From: Nesterenkonia haasae
GTDB lineage: Bacteria > Actinomycetota > Actinomycetes > Actinomycetales > Micrococcaceae
Length of the DNA stretch: 63,848 nucleotides
Assembly (NCBI RefSeq): GCF_010119385.1
Contig: NZ_VFIE01000018.1
Span: forward strand, 29,370-93,217
Direction of reading: 5' to 3'
Positions 45,368 to 53,880 of this stretch are shown here, piece after piece; positions within the stretch are counted from its first letter, which is position 1; every line of letters begins with the position of its first letter. A program made the translations under genes and the position numbers. The notes beneath the pieces were generated by a model. It was not told where the DNA came from. It did not search any database and worked only from the letters and a program-made list of their open reading frames with translations.

Positions 45368-45655
45368 GTGAGCTACCAAGACCTGGACGCCCACCTCCTT
45401 GCGCCCAAGCGTTTCGTCACTTTGGCCCACCTCAACCAGGTCGAACAGGCGGACTATCCGGCGCTTCAGGAGTCCACCGGACTCTCGACCCCAGATCTGT
45501 CCAAAGTCATTAGAGACTTTGAAGAGCGCGGGTTAGTCATTGTCATTAAGGAACGCCGGAATCGGTATGGACGGACCGTAGTCAGACTCAGTGGTCAAGG
45601 GGAGAAGTCATTCCGTCACCTTCTGCGTGTCCTCAACCAAGCTGCGGGTCAGTGA
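45368..45655 (+). CDS. Winged-helix transcriptional regulator
   Basis: 95-residue DNA-binding protein of the small MarR-like/HTH_34 winged-helix group: APKRFVTLAHLN, LQESTGLSTPDLSKVIRDFEERGLV and a wing ending RTVVRLSGQGE. No effector domain. GTG start 7 bases after the membrane-protein gene. Probably autoregulates the pair. Confidence 0.85.
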   Translation: MSYQDLDAHLLAPKRFVTLAHLNQVEQADYPALQESTGLSTPDLSKVIRDFEERGLVIVIKERRNRYGRTVVRLSGQGEKSFRHLLRVLNQAAGQ

Positions 45656-45671
45656 TTTTCTCGCTGGAGCA

Positions 45672-46145
45672 CTAACGTGCCTGTGATTGGACAACCACGT
45701 CGCGGGTGACCTCGGCTTGCCCCAAGTGTTGGCACAGTTCTTCGAAGACGTGAAGCAGCACACCTTCGCATGACACTGTCCAGAAGTCCTCCCGGCCAGG
45801 CGGGACAGCGACAGGAGTGGCCGCCGGATCAGTCTGCTCGACGTCAACGAGAAACTCGGCTCGAGTCCGCGCGGCAAGCTCCAACGCCTCAGCGACTGGC
45901 ATCTGCGCTGTGAACTCAGCCTCCCGGTCGCGAGGCACCTCAATTCCCAGATTGACGCTAGCTGACCAGCGGCGCATCATGCCGCAGCAGTGCACCAAAA
46001 TCTGGATCACCGAATTGCTGTCAACGTGTGCCGTAGTCCGGTTTGCCGCTTCATCGTCCAATTGAGAAGCCAGACGCACCAGCTCATCGAACTTACGGAG
46101 AACAAACTCCACCAGCACGCTATGGACCCTTGGTTCAAACGTCAA
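45672..46145 (-). CDS. DinB/maleylpyruvate-isomerase-like protein
   Basis: 157-residue four-helix-bundle protein of the DinB/mycothiol-dependent group (DUF664-like). Likely metal-ligand histidines are in VHCCGMMRRW and HVFEELCQHLGQAEVTRD. Members often act as mycothiol S-transferases or isomerases; the substrate is unknown. TTG start with GGAAGG nearby. Converges on the winged-helix regulator with a gap of about 16 bases. Confidence 0.75.
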   Translation of the reverse strand: MTFEPRVHSVLVEFVLRKFDELVRLASQLDDEAANRTTAHVDSNSVIQILVHCCGMMRRWSASVNLGIEVPRDREAEFTAQMPVAEALELAARTRAEFLVDVEQTDPAATPVAVPPGREDFWTVSCEGVLLHVFEELCQHLGQAEVTRDVVVQSQAR

Positions 46146-46299
46146 TGACTCACACCTTCCAACTCGCGGACCGCGCTCATCGTAGCGCAGACATGTAGAT
46201 CACGAGCCTCGGGAGCGAGGAGCGGCTCCGCATAGAGCACCTCACTGCACACGACGCATCAATTGCGGACGGTTGTCCACTGGGCGGACAGGATGTTAC

Positions 46300-46315
46300 C
46301 GTGACTGTCGTCACA
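46300..46315 (+). promoter_or_regulatory. CRP/GlxR-type binding site upstream of cstA
   Basis: CGTGA-CTGTCG-TCACA matches the CRP-family consensus TGTGA-N6-TCACA at nine of ten arm positions and lies 59 bases upstream of the cstA start. It suggests cAMP-linked control, as known for E. coli cstA. Confidence 0.65.
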
Positions 46316-46373
46316 TGACTTTTCCGGGTAATTGGCCTAGGGACTTCCTCAGGCTGGACTGAAGGAGAGAATC

Positions 46374-48107
46374 GTGGAATCACTGAACGCCATCGTGTTG
46401 GCAGTTGTCGGCGGGGGCATGTTGCTCGCCGGTTACTTCCTCTATTCGAAGTTCCTGGCCCAACGGGTTTACCAGCTCAACGACAGCTTCACCACTGCCG
46501 CACACCGTTACCAGGACGGCGTGGATTACGTTCCCACCAACCGGTTTGTCCTCTGGGGACACCACTTCACATCTGTAGCGGGCGTAGCTCCTATCGCCGG
46601 TCCAGCGATCGCCATTATTTGGGGATGGCTGCCAGCCTTCCTCTGGGTCACCATCGGCGCCGTGTTCATCGGAGCGATGCACGATTTTGGCGCCCTGTGG
46701 GCGTCCAACCGAAACAAGGGACAGTCCATGGGGACCCTGTCCGGGCGATACATCGGAAAACGCGGCAGGGCGATGTTCCTGGCCGTCATTTTCCTTATGC
46801 TTGTGATGACGATCACCATCTTCGCCGTGCTGATGTCAGGTCTACTGGTCGACCAACCAACCGCCGTAATACCGAGTTGGGGAGCGCTCATCGTCGCCCT
46901 CGGTGTGGGTTTCGCCATCTACAAACTGCGAATGAACTTGGTGTTGGTAACTGCAGTAGGCGTGGCCGCACTCTACGGACTGATTCTCGTGGGCAACGAC
47001 ATCCCTGTGGAGCTCCCCGAGACATTCCTGGGGCTGCCTCAGCAAGGCCAATGGATCGTCTTGATTTTCATCTACGCCGCAATCGCCTCAGTCCTTCCTG
47101 TGTGGGTGCTGCTGCAACCACGCGACTACATCAATGGTGTCCAGCTGTTCATCGCCTTGGGAGTGATCTACGGATCGGTCATCCTGTCCCGGCCTGAAGT
47201 CGTTGCTCCAGCGATCAACGACTCGGTGCCGGAGGGAACACCCTCCATGATTCCGCTGCTCTTTGTGACCATTGCCTGTGGGGCCATCTCTGGATTCCAT
47301 GGCATCGTCGCCTCTGGCACCACTTCCAAACAGCTCAACAAGGAGACTGACGCCCGCTTCGTAGGTTATTTCGGTGCGATCGGCGAAGGCTTGTTGGCAC
47401 TAGGGTCAATTATCGCCGTATCGGCAGGGTTCCAGTCCGTCGCTGAGTGGCGGGATCTTTACAGCGAATGGAATGCCGGAGGAGCCCCAGCGTTCATCCA
47501 GGGCGGCGCGAACATCGTCAGCAACGGTATCGGACTCGAAAGCGGCCTCTCTGCCACGTTGTTGGCAACGATCGTGGTTCTGTTTGCCGCCACGTCCATG
47601 GATACCGCGTTGCGCCTCAAACGCTTCGTCGTCCAAGAGATCGCCCAGGTGATGGGATTCAGGCTCAACGTATGGGCCGCTACGGCAATCGTCCTAGTCA
47701 TTGGCCTGGCTCTCGCTTTCTCCACCGGCGCTGATGGCACCGGCGGCATGACTCTCTGGCCCCTGTTCGGGACAACGAACCAAATCCTGGCTTCCGTGAC
47801 CATGTCTATCTTGGTCGTGATTCTGATTCGGAAGAACCGCATGATCTGGCCCGTGCTTATCCCAATGAGCTTTGTCCTCGTCATGTCCACGCTGGCTCTT
47901 ATGCAGCAGCTGGGAGATTTCTGGTCACAGCAGAACTGGCTGCTGCTCACTCTCAATGTGATTGTCCTGGTCACCGCCCTCTGGGCGTTCATCGAGGCCG
48001 TCGCTGCTATGAACCGTGCTCGGCATGAGCCCAAAGAGACGGAGGAGCAGGAACTGGCCGAACAGTACGCAGACGTCAACCCGCGGCGGAGCACCGGCCC
48101 ATCATGA
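46374..48107 (+). CDS. cstA: Carbon starvation protein CstA (pyruvate/peptide transporter)
   Basis: Large membrane transporter of 577 residues, the short CstA form. The NRFVLWGHHFTSVAGVAPIAGPAIA and GFHGIVASGTTSKQLNKETDAR segments are hallmarks. CstA members import pyruvate or peptides during starvation. GTG 46374 is supported by GAAGGAGA 6 bases upstream. A CRP-like palindrome precedes it. Confidence 0.93.
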   Translation: MESLNAIVLAVVGGGMLLAGYFLYSKFLAQRVYQLNDSFTTAAHRYQDGVDYVPTNRFVLWGHHFTSVAGVAPIAGPAIAIIWGWLPAFLWVTIGAVFIGAMHDFGALWASNRNKGQSMGTLSGRYIGKRGRAMFLAVIFLMLVMTITIFAVLMSGLLVDQPTAVIPSWGALIVALGVGFAIYKLRMNLVLVTAVGVAALYGLILVGNDIPVELPETFLGLPQQGQWIVLIFIYAAIASVLPVWVLLQPRDYINGVQLFIALGVIYGSVILSRPEVVAPAINDSVPEGTPSMIPLLFVTIACGAISGFHGIVASGTTSKQLNKETDARFVGYFGAIGEGLLALGSIIAVSAGFQSVAEWRDLYSEWNAGGAPAFIQGGANIVSNGIGLESGLSATLLATIVVLFAATSMDTALRLKRFVVQEIAQVMGFRLNVWAATAIVLVIGLALAFSTGADGTGGMTLWPLFGTTNQILASVTMSILVVILIRKNRMIWPVLIPMSFVLVMSTLALMQQLGDFWSQQNWLLLTLNVIVLVTALWAFIEAVAAMNRARHEPKETEEQELAEQYADVNPRRSTGPS

Positions 48108-48157
48108 GCATTTGTGGAAGCTGACACAGCGTCCGCGGTGCAGGAACGGTCGTTGAT

Positions 48158-48889
48158 TCATATCAATAGGTTGAGCGCGCCGACGGCGGTGAGAATCAGC
48201 ACCAAGGCATCAAAGACCCGTTGAGATATGCGCGAAGCCAGCCACCTGCCGGCGAACGCCGCCGCCACCACCAACGGAACCAACACAGCCACGATGCTCA
48301 GCATTCTGAGATCCAAAAGGCCCAGCCCGATCTGGAAGGGAACCTTGAAGAGATTGATGGCAAAGAAGAAGTAAGCGGCGGTGCCGAGGAAAGTCTTCAC
48401 ATCCAGGCGCATTCCCAACAGATAGAGGCTCATCACCGGCCCACCCGCGTTCGCCACCATAGTGGTGAAACCGCCCAACCAGCCAAACCCGTAACCGGCG
48501 ACTCTCCCGGGTTGAACGGTCGTCCCACGGCGTCGGCGCCAGAGCGTGAAGACCAACAGCACTAAGAGAATCGCGCCTATGACTCGGCGCACCACGTCAT
48601 CCGAGGCTAGGCCGAGGAACACACTTCCCACTGCGACACCGGCCAGAACTGGCCAGATCAGCCGACGTAGAATCGCCCAATCCACCGTATGCCGGTACAT
48701 CCAGACGGCGAACAGATCGCCGACAATCAAGAGAACCAGCAAACCTGCGGTAGATTCCCTCGCTGGTAGAGCGGTGGCGAACAGAACCACTGCGAGGGTG
48801 CCAGCACCCGGCAGCGCCGTTTTCGACAGCCCCACGACGAGCGCGCCCAGGCCTAGCAGCACCCAACTGAGCGTATTGAGTTCATCCAC
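48158..48889 (-). CDS. TauE/SafE-family membrane protein
   Basis: Sulfite exporter TauE/SafE-like protein of 243 residues with seven to eight helices: VVGLSKTALPGAGTLAVVLFA at the N-terminus and GFTTMVANAGGPVMSLYLLGMRL in the middle are the two repeated family signatures. It may export sulfite or other organosulfur anions. Sulfate released by BetC elsewhere in the window is not evidence of a link. 41 bases downstream of the EEP-family gene on the same strand. Confidence 0.9.
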   Translation of the reverse strand: MDELNTLSWVLLGLGALVVGLSKTALPGAGTLAVVLFATALPARESTAGLLVLLIVGDLFAVWMYRHTVDWAILRRLIWPVLAGVAVGSVFLGLASDDVVRRVIGAILLVLLVFTLWRRRRGTTVQPGRVAGYGFGWLGGFTTMVANAGGPVMSLYLLGMRLDVKTFLGTAAYFFFAINLFKVPFQIGLGLLDLRMLSIVAVLVPLVVAAAFAGRWLASRISQRVFDALVLILTAVGALNLLI

Positions 48890-48930
48890 CCCGACAGCTT
48901 ATCCGCGGTGACGAATTGAACATCGAAACC

Positions 48931-49785
48931 TCAGGCCGGGCGCAACACCACCTGCACCGGGAGATGATCGGAGGCCCAGCCTCCTGCATAACGTCCGGCG
49001 TTGACCGCTGCGCTGGCCACACGGAGGGACGACGACGCCAGAATCCAGTCAATGCGCCGTCCCGTCGCCTTGGGGGGCTTGTAGTTGGCGAAGGTGTCCC
49101 ACTCCTCAGTGAGGCGCTGCTCGGCCGCCGGCCACGTGTCGGTGAGTGAGTCGCCGGCCCGCAGTGTGGCAAGTGGTTTGCTAGCTGCGTCCGCGTTGAG
49201 GTCCCCCGTCAGCACAATTGGCACTGTGGTGGCCTCAACGATCCGGTGAATCACGCGTGCCGCCATCAGGCGTGCGTATGGGGACAGATGATCCAGATGG
49301 GTGTTGATGTGGACAAATCTCGAGCCTTCGACTTGGTCTGCGAAGGTTGCGTGCACCATGATGCGCGGATAGACGCTGCCCCATGACCGGGAACCCGGTT
49401 TGTTGGGGGTCGTGGAGAGCGCAGCCTGATGCCAGTCGATGAGCTCTAGTCGCTCGGCGTCGTAAAGGATCGGATTGCCCTCTCCTCCTCCACGCGACCC
49501 CCGACCGCGCCCCACCACGGCATAGTTCTCACCCAAAGCTGTCCTGGCGAAAAATGCCTGGTCGGCGAGCGCTTCCTGGACGCCAAGAAGTGTCGGTCTT
49601 TCCGCTTCGAGGAGCGCCTGGAGGTGTGGGGCGCGTGTGGTCCAGCGGTCTGCGGAGCGCAGCTGTAATCCTCGTGCTCGCCGGCGAATGTTCCAACTCA
49701 TCACGTGGAGGTCGGGCCTGGCCACAGGGCCGATGACTGGTATATGGCGCACAGCATCCTGATGCGGCCAGCTCGCGTACACCAT
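48931..49785 (-). CDS. Endonuclease/exonuclease/phosphatase-family hydrolase
   Basis: 284-residue metal-dependent hydrolase of the EEP fold. Motifs: VMSWNIRRR, the Glu in LLGVQEAL, HINTHLDHLS, VLTGDLNADAAS and the terminal catalytic WASDHLPVQV. It could act on nucleic acid or phosphoester substrates; many single-domain actinobacterial forms are uncharacterised. ATG 49785 has GAGGAGG 5 bases upstream. Divergent from arfB. Confidence 0.88.
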   Translation of the reverse strand: MVYASWPHQDAVRHIPVIGPVARPDLHVMSWNIRRRARGLQLRSADRWTTRAPHLQALLEAERPTLLGVQEALADQAFFARTALGENYAVVGRGRGSRGGGEGNPILYDAERLELIDWHQAALSTTPNKPGSRSWGSVYPRIMVHATFADQVEGSRFVHINTHLDHLSPYARLMAARVIHRIVEATTVPIVLTGDLNADAASKPLATLRAGDSLTDTWPAAEQRLTEEWDTFANYKPPKATGRRIDWILASSSLRVASAAVNAGRYAGGWASDHLPVQVVLRPA

Positions 49786-49851
49786 GTCATCCTCCTCAAA
49801 ACTGACTTCGATGCCTGCGTGGATCCTTCCGGTTAGGGCAGACTACAAGGC

Positions 49852-50292
49852 GTGACCAGTTTGTACGTATCCCCGGGACCAGGCGCGCCAGAGGGTTTGA
49901 CTGTGCCTGCCCGAGAACTCCGCGAGCAGTTCTCGCATGCATCTGGGCCTGGGGGCCAAGGGGTAAATACGACAGATTCACGCGTCCAGCTCAGTCTGGA
50001 TATCGCCACCACATCGTCGCTAACGGAAGACCAGCGAAGACTCATCTTTGACCGGCTCGCTACGCGCCTGTCGGGCACGGTCCTCACGGTCAACGCAGCC
50101 GAGCACCGCTCACAGCGGCGCAACCGGACCGCCGCCCGTGATCGCTTGGCGGAGCTCTTGCGAGAAGCCGTCACTCCCCCAGTCCCCCGGCGCCCAACTC
50201 GCCGCACCCGCGGCTCACACCGCCGCCGGCTTGAAAGAAAAAGCCAGCGCTCCCAGGTCAAACAGAGCAGGCGCCGTCCCCGTCCTGACTGA
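49852..50292 (+). CDS. arfB: Alternative ribosome-rescue factor ArfB
   Basis: 146-residue peptidyl-tRNA hydrolase-type release factor that frees stalled ribosomes. The catalytic GGQ is in HASGPGGQGVNTTDSRVQL. A basic C-terminal tail rich in Arg and Lys (RRPTRRTRGSHRRRLERK) fits the mRNA-channel-binding tail of ArfB. GTG 49852 start with AAGG upstream. Ends 24 bases from the convergent histidine-kinase gene. Confidence 0.92.
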   Translation: MTSLYVSPGPGAPEGLTVPARELREQFSHASGPGGQGVNTTDSRVQLSLDIATTSSLTEDQRRLIFDRLATRLSGTVLTVNAAEHRSQRRNRTAARDRLAELLREAVTPPVPRRPTRRTRGSHRRRLERKSQRSQVKQSRRRPRPD

Positions 50293-50316
50293 ATCCTGCA
50301 GCTTCCTGCCATTGAG

Positions 50317-51600
50317 CTACACAGGAATGTGAGAGTCTTCGCGTGGATGCTCAGTGCTCCACTTTTGCGCAGAGTTCGATGGGAGGACCAACACAAACCT
50401 GGTCGTGGGTGTTGTATCGAGACGCAGCACACCTCCGGCCGCTATAGCGAGTTCGGACGCGACGGCGAGACCGATCCCCTCTCCTCCCCCCTGAGACACA
50501 CGACGTTCAAAGAGCTCACTGCTCCCCGGGCGCGCACCGTTGTCGGTCACACTCAATTGCAGCTGAGATCCGTCGTCTAGGGCTTGTAACTGGACAGTCC
50601 CGCGACCGTGGGTCAGCGCATTCTCCAGGAGAACATCGAGTATCTGCGCCACCGGCCCCTCGTGCAGCAGCCCGGTGAGCTCAGGATCGGTCTGCACCGT
50701 GATATTGCGGCCAGCGTTTTTGGCCTGCCGCGACCAGCGCGTGGCCGATGCTTGCAGGAGATCATTCACGGAGATCGTCATGGCATCTCCCAAGCGCTGG
50801 CCGCGAGCCAGGTCCAGTAGCTCAGTGACAGCAGAGCTGAGTCGATCCAGTTCTCCGAGCGCGTGAGTCAGCTCCGTGGCCACTTCTGGGGAGGTCTCTG
50901 GCCAGTATGTGAGGTCCTCCAATTCCAGACGCAACGCAGTGATGGGGGTCCGCAGTTGGTGCGAGGCGTTGGCGGCGAACTCCCGTTCCCGATCTAAGAG
51001 TTGTTTGAGCTGTTTGGCGCTCTTGCTAAGCGCCGCCCCTATCGCCTGCGCCTCAGGAAGCCGGTAGTTGGGCTCGCCCAGGTCGAACCTCCCACCGCCG
51101 AGCTCCCTGGCCGTATCGGCCAACTCGCGAAAGGGACGCGAGAGTCTTCGTGCCATCACCACGCAGACGATTCCTGCCAGCAAGCTGAGCCCGAGCCCGA
51201 GCATCACGATCGGCATAAGAGTCGAGACGAGCCGATCTTGGACTGCCTCTCCCGAGCGGCTCACGATAAGCTCCTCATCACCCGGAAGCTCGCGGCTCAC
51301 CCTGAGATCCTCGCCATGGTCACCCAGTGTCTGCCCGGCGACAGCCAGAAGACTCCCCTCGGAGTCAAGGTACTCGATGCGTTGGCCGTCTTCCACAAGC
51401 CTCTCCAAGTACTCGTCATCCAGGTCACCCCCATTGTTGCTCTCAGTGATCAAAGCTTGAACCCAGTTCGCTGTCCGTTCCAGCTCCTGAGCCTCGGTTC
51501 GCTGCACCTCTTCAGCCAAAAAGTAGGCACGTGGAATCCCATAGAGCGCGATGATCACCAGTATGAGGCTGCCGAAAACTGCGAGAAGTCGCTCACGCAT
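50317..51600 (-). CDS. Sensor histidine kinase
   Basis: Membrane histidine kinase of 427 residues. Two helices flank an extracytoplasmic sensor region of about 100 residues rich in Glu/Asp. HAMP follows near SRPFRELADTARELG. The H-box is ASHQLRTPITALRLE (phospho-accepting His), and the ATPase domain has VLLENALTHGRG (N box) and GGGEGIGLAVAS (G box). ATG 51600 overlaps the response-regulator stop by 8 nt. Likely controls the divergent surface-fibre genes. Confidence 0.9.
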   Translation of the reverse strand: MRERLLAVFGSLILVIIALYGIPRAYFLAEEVQRTEAQELERTANWVQALITESNNGGDLDDEYLERLVEDGQRIEYLDSEGSLLAVAGQTLGDHGEDLRVSRELPGDEELIVSRSGEAVQDRLVSTLMPIVMLGLGLSLLAGIVCVVMARRLSRPFRELADTARELGGGRFDLGEPNYRLPEAQAIGAALSKSAKQLKQLLDREREFAANASHQLRTPITALRLELEDLTYWPETSPEVATELTHALGELDRLSSAVTELLDLARGQRLGDAMTISVNDLLQASATRWSRQAKNAGRNITVQTDPELTGLLHEGPVAQILDVLLENALTHGRGTVQLQALDDGSQLQLSVTDNGARPGSSELFERRVSQGGGEGIGLAVASELAIAAGGVLRLDTTPTTRFVLVLPSNSAQKWSTEHPREDSHIPV

Positions 51601-52333
51601 CCCGCAGGTTCTCCTCAAGCCTGAAGCCGACACCGCGCACCGTGACAATCCGACTAACGCACTGCGCAGACTCAAGTTTCTGTCTGAGGCGGCCCACCGT
51701 TACATCCAACGTCTTGGTGGACCCGAACCAGTTGGTATCCCAAACGTGATCCATCAATTTCTCTCGACTCACCACGGCGCCGCGATCAGCCTCTATGAGA
51801 GCCAAAACGTCGAACTCTTTAGCTGTCAGCGGCAACTCGCTCCCACGGACGAATGCCTGGCGTGCGCTGCTGTCTACAGCAATCCGACCGTCCCTGTCTG
51901 AGGCCCGACCGCTTACGCTCCCACCTTCAGACGCGGGACTCTTCTGTAGGCCTTCCTTCAACACGGGTTGACTTCGCCGCATAAGTGCACGGACTCTGGC
52001 CAGCAGTTCTGCCAATCCGAATGGCTTAGCCATATAATCATCGGCACCAACGTCAAGCCCCACCACACGGTCTATTTCCGCTCCACGCGCGGTCAAAATC
52101 ATGATCGCCCCATTGAAGCTATCCTCGCGAATAAGACGGCAGACTTCCAGGCCATCAACGTCCGGAAGACCCAGGTCTAGGATTATCAGGCAAGGCACCT
52201 GCGTGCGCGCATGTTGGATCGCTGGCTCCCCAGCCGCTTCACGCTGCACGGTGTAGCCCTCACGGGTTAACGCTCGGACGAGTGGGAGCGCAATACCGTC
52301 GTCGTCCTCAACTAAAAGTATGTGGTGGGTCAC
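51593..52333 (-). CDS. OmpR-family response regulator
   Basis: 246-residue two-domain regulator. The receiver has the acidic pair EDDD and phospho-accepting Asp in IILDLGLPDVDG, Thr in MILTARG and Lys in AKPFG. The winged-helix DNA-binding domain is GSELPLTAKEFDVLALI through TLDVTVGRLRQKLE. GTG start. It is divergent from the TasA-like gene, and the region between holds five CTGT-type repeats phased at 11 bp, the layout OmpR-type dimers bind. Confidence 0.92.
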   Translation of the reverse strand: MTHHILLVEDDDGIALPLVRALTREGYTVQREAAGEPAIQHARTQVPCLIILDLGLPDVDGLEVCRLIREDSFNGAIMILTARGAEIDRVVGLDVGADDYMAKPFGLAELLARVRALMRRSQPVLKEGLQKSPASEGGSVSGRASDRDGRIAVDSSARQAFVRGSELPLTAKEFDVLALIEADRGAVVSREKLMDHVWDTNWFGSTKTLDVTVGRLRQKLESAQCVSRIVTVRGVGFRLEENLRDA

Positions 52334-52354
52334 TCAGCGGATTCTAACGTAACC

Positions 52355-52409
52355 CTGTTGCTCAACTGTGGAGAACTTGAAGAAAACCTGTAGGTCTCCT
52401 GTGGCACAT
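52355..52409. promoter_or_regulatory. Five 11-bp phased repeats, candidate response-regulator binding array
   Basis: Starting at 52355, 52366, 52377, 52388 and 52399 the unit begins CTGTTG, CTGTGG, TTGAAG, CTGTAG and CTGTGG. Exact 11-base spacing is characteristic of OmpR/PhoP-type regulator sites. It lies between the response regulator and the TasA-like gene. Confidence 0.6.
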
Positions 52410-52462
52410 GCCTCCGTAGCGTTATCTTCATCAGTTCAACCACACCACCTTCAGGAGCCACA

Positions 52463-53053
52463 GTGAAGAACACCGCACCCGCCACCGCTATTGACACAGA
52501 CACCGCCGTCGCTGCCAAGCCATCCTCGCGACGTCGTCGGCTACTCCTGCCTCTGGCAGGCCTCCTCACCGCCGCTGCATTGGTCCTCGGTTCGGGAGCA
52601 GACTTCGTCTCTAGCTCAGTCAATGACAACAACGCCTACACAACGGGTACGCTCTCTCAGACCAACTCGAAAGCAGACTCGGCCATCTTTAACCTGGACA
52701 ACCTCAAGCCAGGTGACACCGTATCTGGTGGCGTGGTGTTGACCAACTCAGGCACACTCCCTGCATCCTTCAAACTGACCGAGGACGCGTCCAACGGATT
52801 CGCTAAGAAATCAAACCTTCAGTTGACCATCTCGGATGCTAAAGGTGGCCCTGCCCTCTGGAGCGGCACCTTCGGTGAACTCACCTCCTCTGGTGCCTTA
52901 GACCTTGGCACCTGGGAAGCAGGCGAGACCCGCGAGTTCACCTTCCGCGTGACCCTCGCACAGAGCGCCGGAAATGCAGAGCAGGGCAAAACCGCCTCTG
53001 CCTCCTACACATGGGACGCAGTCCAAACCGAAGCGACCACATACAACCAGTAA
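52463..53053 (+). CDS. TasA/camelysin-like secreted fibre protein
   Basis: 196-residue secreted protein of the TasA/CalY type. The signal region is basic (SSRRRRLLLPLAG) and then hydrophobic, with the SipW-dependent style ending GSGADFVSSSVNDNNAYTTGTL. The mature part has TasA-like LDNLKPGDTVSGGVVLTNSGTLPASFKL and FTFRVTLAQSAGN segments. TasA proteins form extracellular fibres in Bacillus biofilms. GTG 52463 has CAGGAG 6 bases upstream. A SipW-type signal peptidase is the next gene. Confidence 0.82.
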   Translation: MKNTAPATAIDTDTAVAAKPSSRRRRLLLPLAGLLTAAALVLGSGADFVSSSVNDNNAYTTGTLSQTNSKADSAIFNLDNLKPGDTVSGGVVLTNSGTLPASFKLTEDASNGFAKKSNLQLTISDAKGGPALWSGTFGELTSSGALDLGTWEAGETREFTFRVTLAQSAGNAEQGKTASASYTWDAVQTEATTYNQ

Positions 53054-53132
53054 TCGTCGCAGCGCACGGATACGCAATCCGGATTCGTCGCAGCACCTCG
53101 ACGTGTCTTAGAACCCCTGGGAGAAGAAACTG

Positions 53133-53708
53133 ATGATCCGCACACTCCGCCGTTCGTCCCAAAAAACTGTCAGGGTCCTCATCAACACCGCAGCCGTTGT
53201 GGCACTGCTCCTCGCGGCCGCCTTCCTAGTTCCCGGCCTGTTGGGGTTTGAGCGCTACGTGATCACAGGTGCGTCGATGTCCGGGACCTTCGAACGCGGT
53301 TCACTGGCCATTGCGAAATCGGTGCCAGTGGAGGACCTAGTCGTAGGCGATGTCATTACATATCTTCCGCCTCCGGACTCGGGCCTCTCCGAATTAGTCA
53401 CGCACCGAATCGTGGAAATCGATGATTCGTTGGGCGCGCCAGTGTTCCGGACCCAGGGAGATGCGAACGCTGCATCCGACCCGTGGCTGTTCCAGCTTGA
53501 CGACCCTCTGCAAGCTCGTTTAGAGGTAGCCGTGCCAGAGATTGGATGGGTTTTCATCGCACTTGCTGACAGAGAGATGCGGATGGTCATGATCGGTATA
53601 CCCGCAGCCGTCATCGGAATGCTCTGCCTGCTTGACCTGGTACGCGCCTGGCGGACCCCGGAGCAGGCACCCAATTCGGTCGGTACATCTTCCGCACTTG
53701 CGGCATAA
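53133..53708 (+). CDS. sipW: SipW-type (His-dyad) signal peptidase I
   Basis: S26B signal peptidase of 191 residues with the ER/SipW layout: nucleophile Ser48 in ITGASMSGTF, and a His (His91 in LVTHRIVEI) where bacterial type I enzymes have Lys. One N-terminal helix and a C-terminal helix are visible. Such enzymes process TasA-like proteins, and it is placed directly between the TasA-like gene and an Ig-like secreted protein gene. A strong hairpin follows. Confidence 0.9.
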   Translation: MIRTLRRSSQKTVRVLINTAAVVALLLAAAFLVPGLLGFERYVITGASMSGTFERGSLAIAKSVPVEDLVVGDVITYLPPPDSGLSELVTHRIVEIDDSLGAPVFRTQGDANAASDPWLFQLDDPLQARLEVAVPEIGWVFIALADREMRMVMIGIPAAVIGMLCLLDLVRAWRTPEQAPNSVGTSSALAA

Positions 53709-53720
53709 CGACGAACGCCC

Positions 53721-53758
53721 GCACTGAGGACCCCACCACCAGGTGGGGTCCTCAGTGC
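53721..53758 (+). terminator. 17-bp perfect hairpin after sipW
   Basis: GCACTGAGGACCCCACC pairs over all 17 positions with its complement at 53742-53758 across a 4-base loop. It has no T run, as is frequent in actinobacterial terminators. It may separate tasA-sipW from the Ig-like gene. Confidence 0.8.
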
Positions 53759-53880
53759 GTCAATAGGAATTGTTGCAATGCTGTGGGGCGACGCGCACAT
53801 TCTGTTGAGTTCCTGTAACCCGCCGCTCTCTACCCTGAATAGTGAAGCCAACTCGCTGAGAACCGGAAGCCTGGAAAAAC

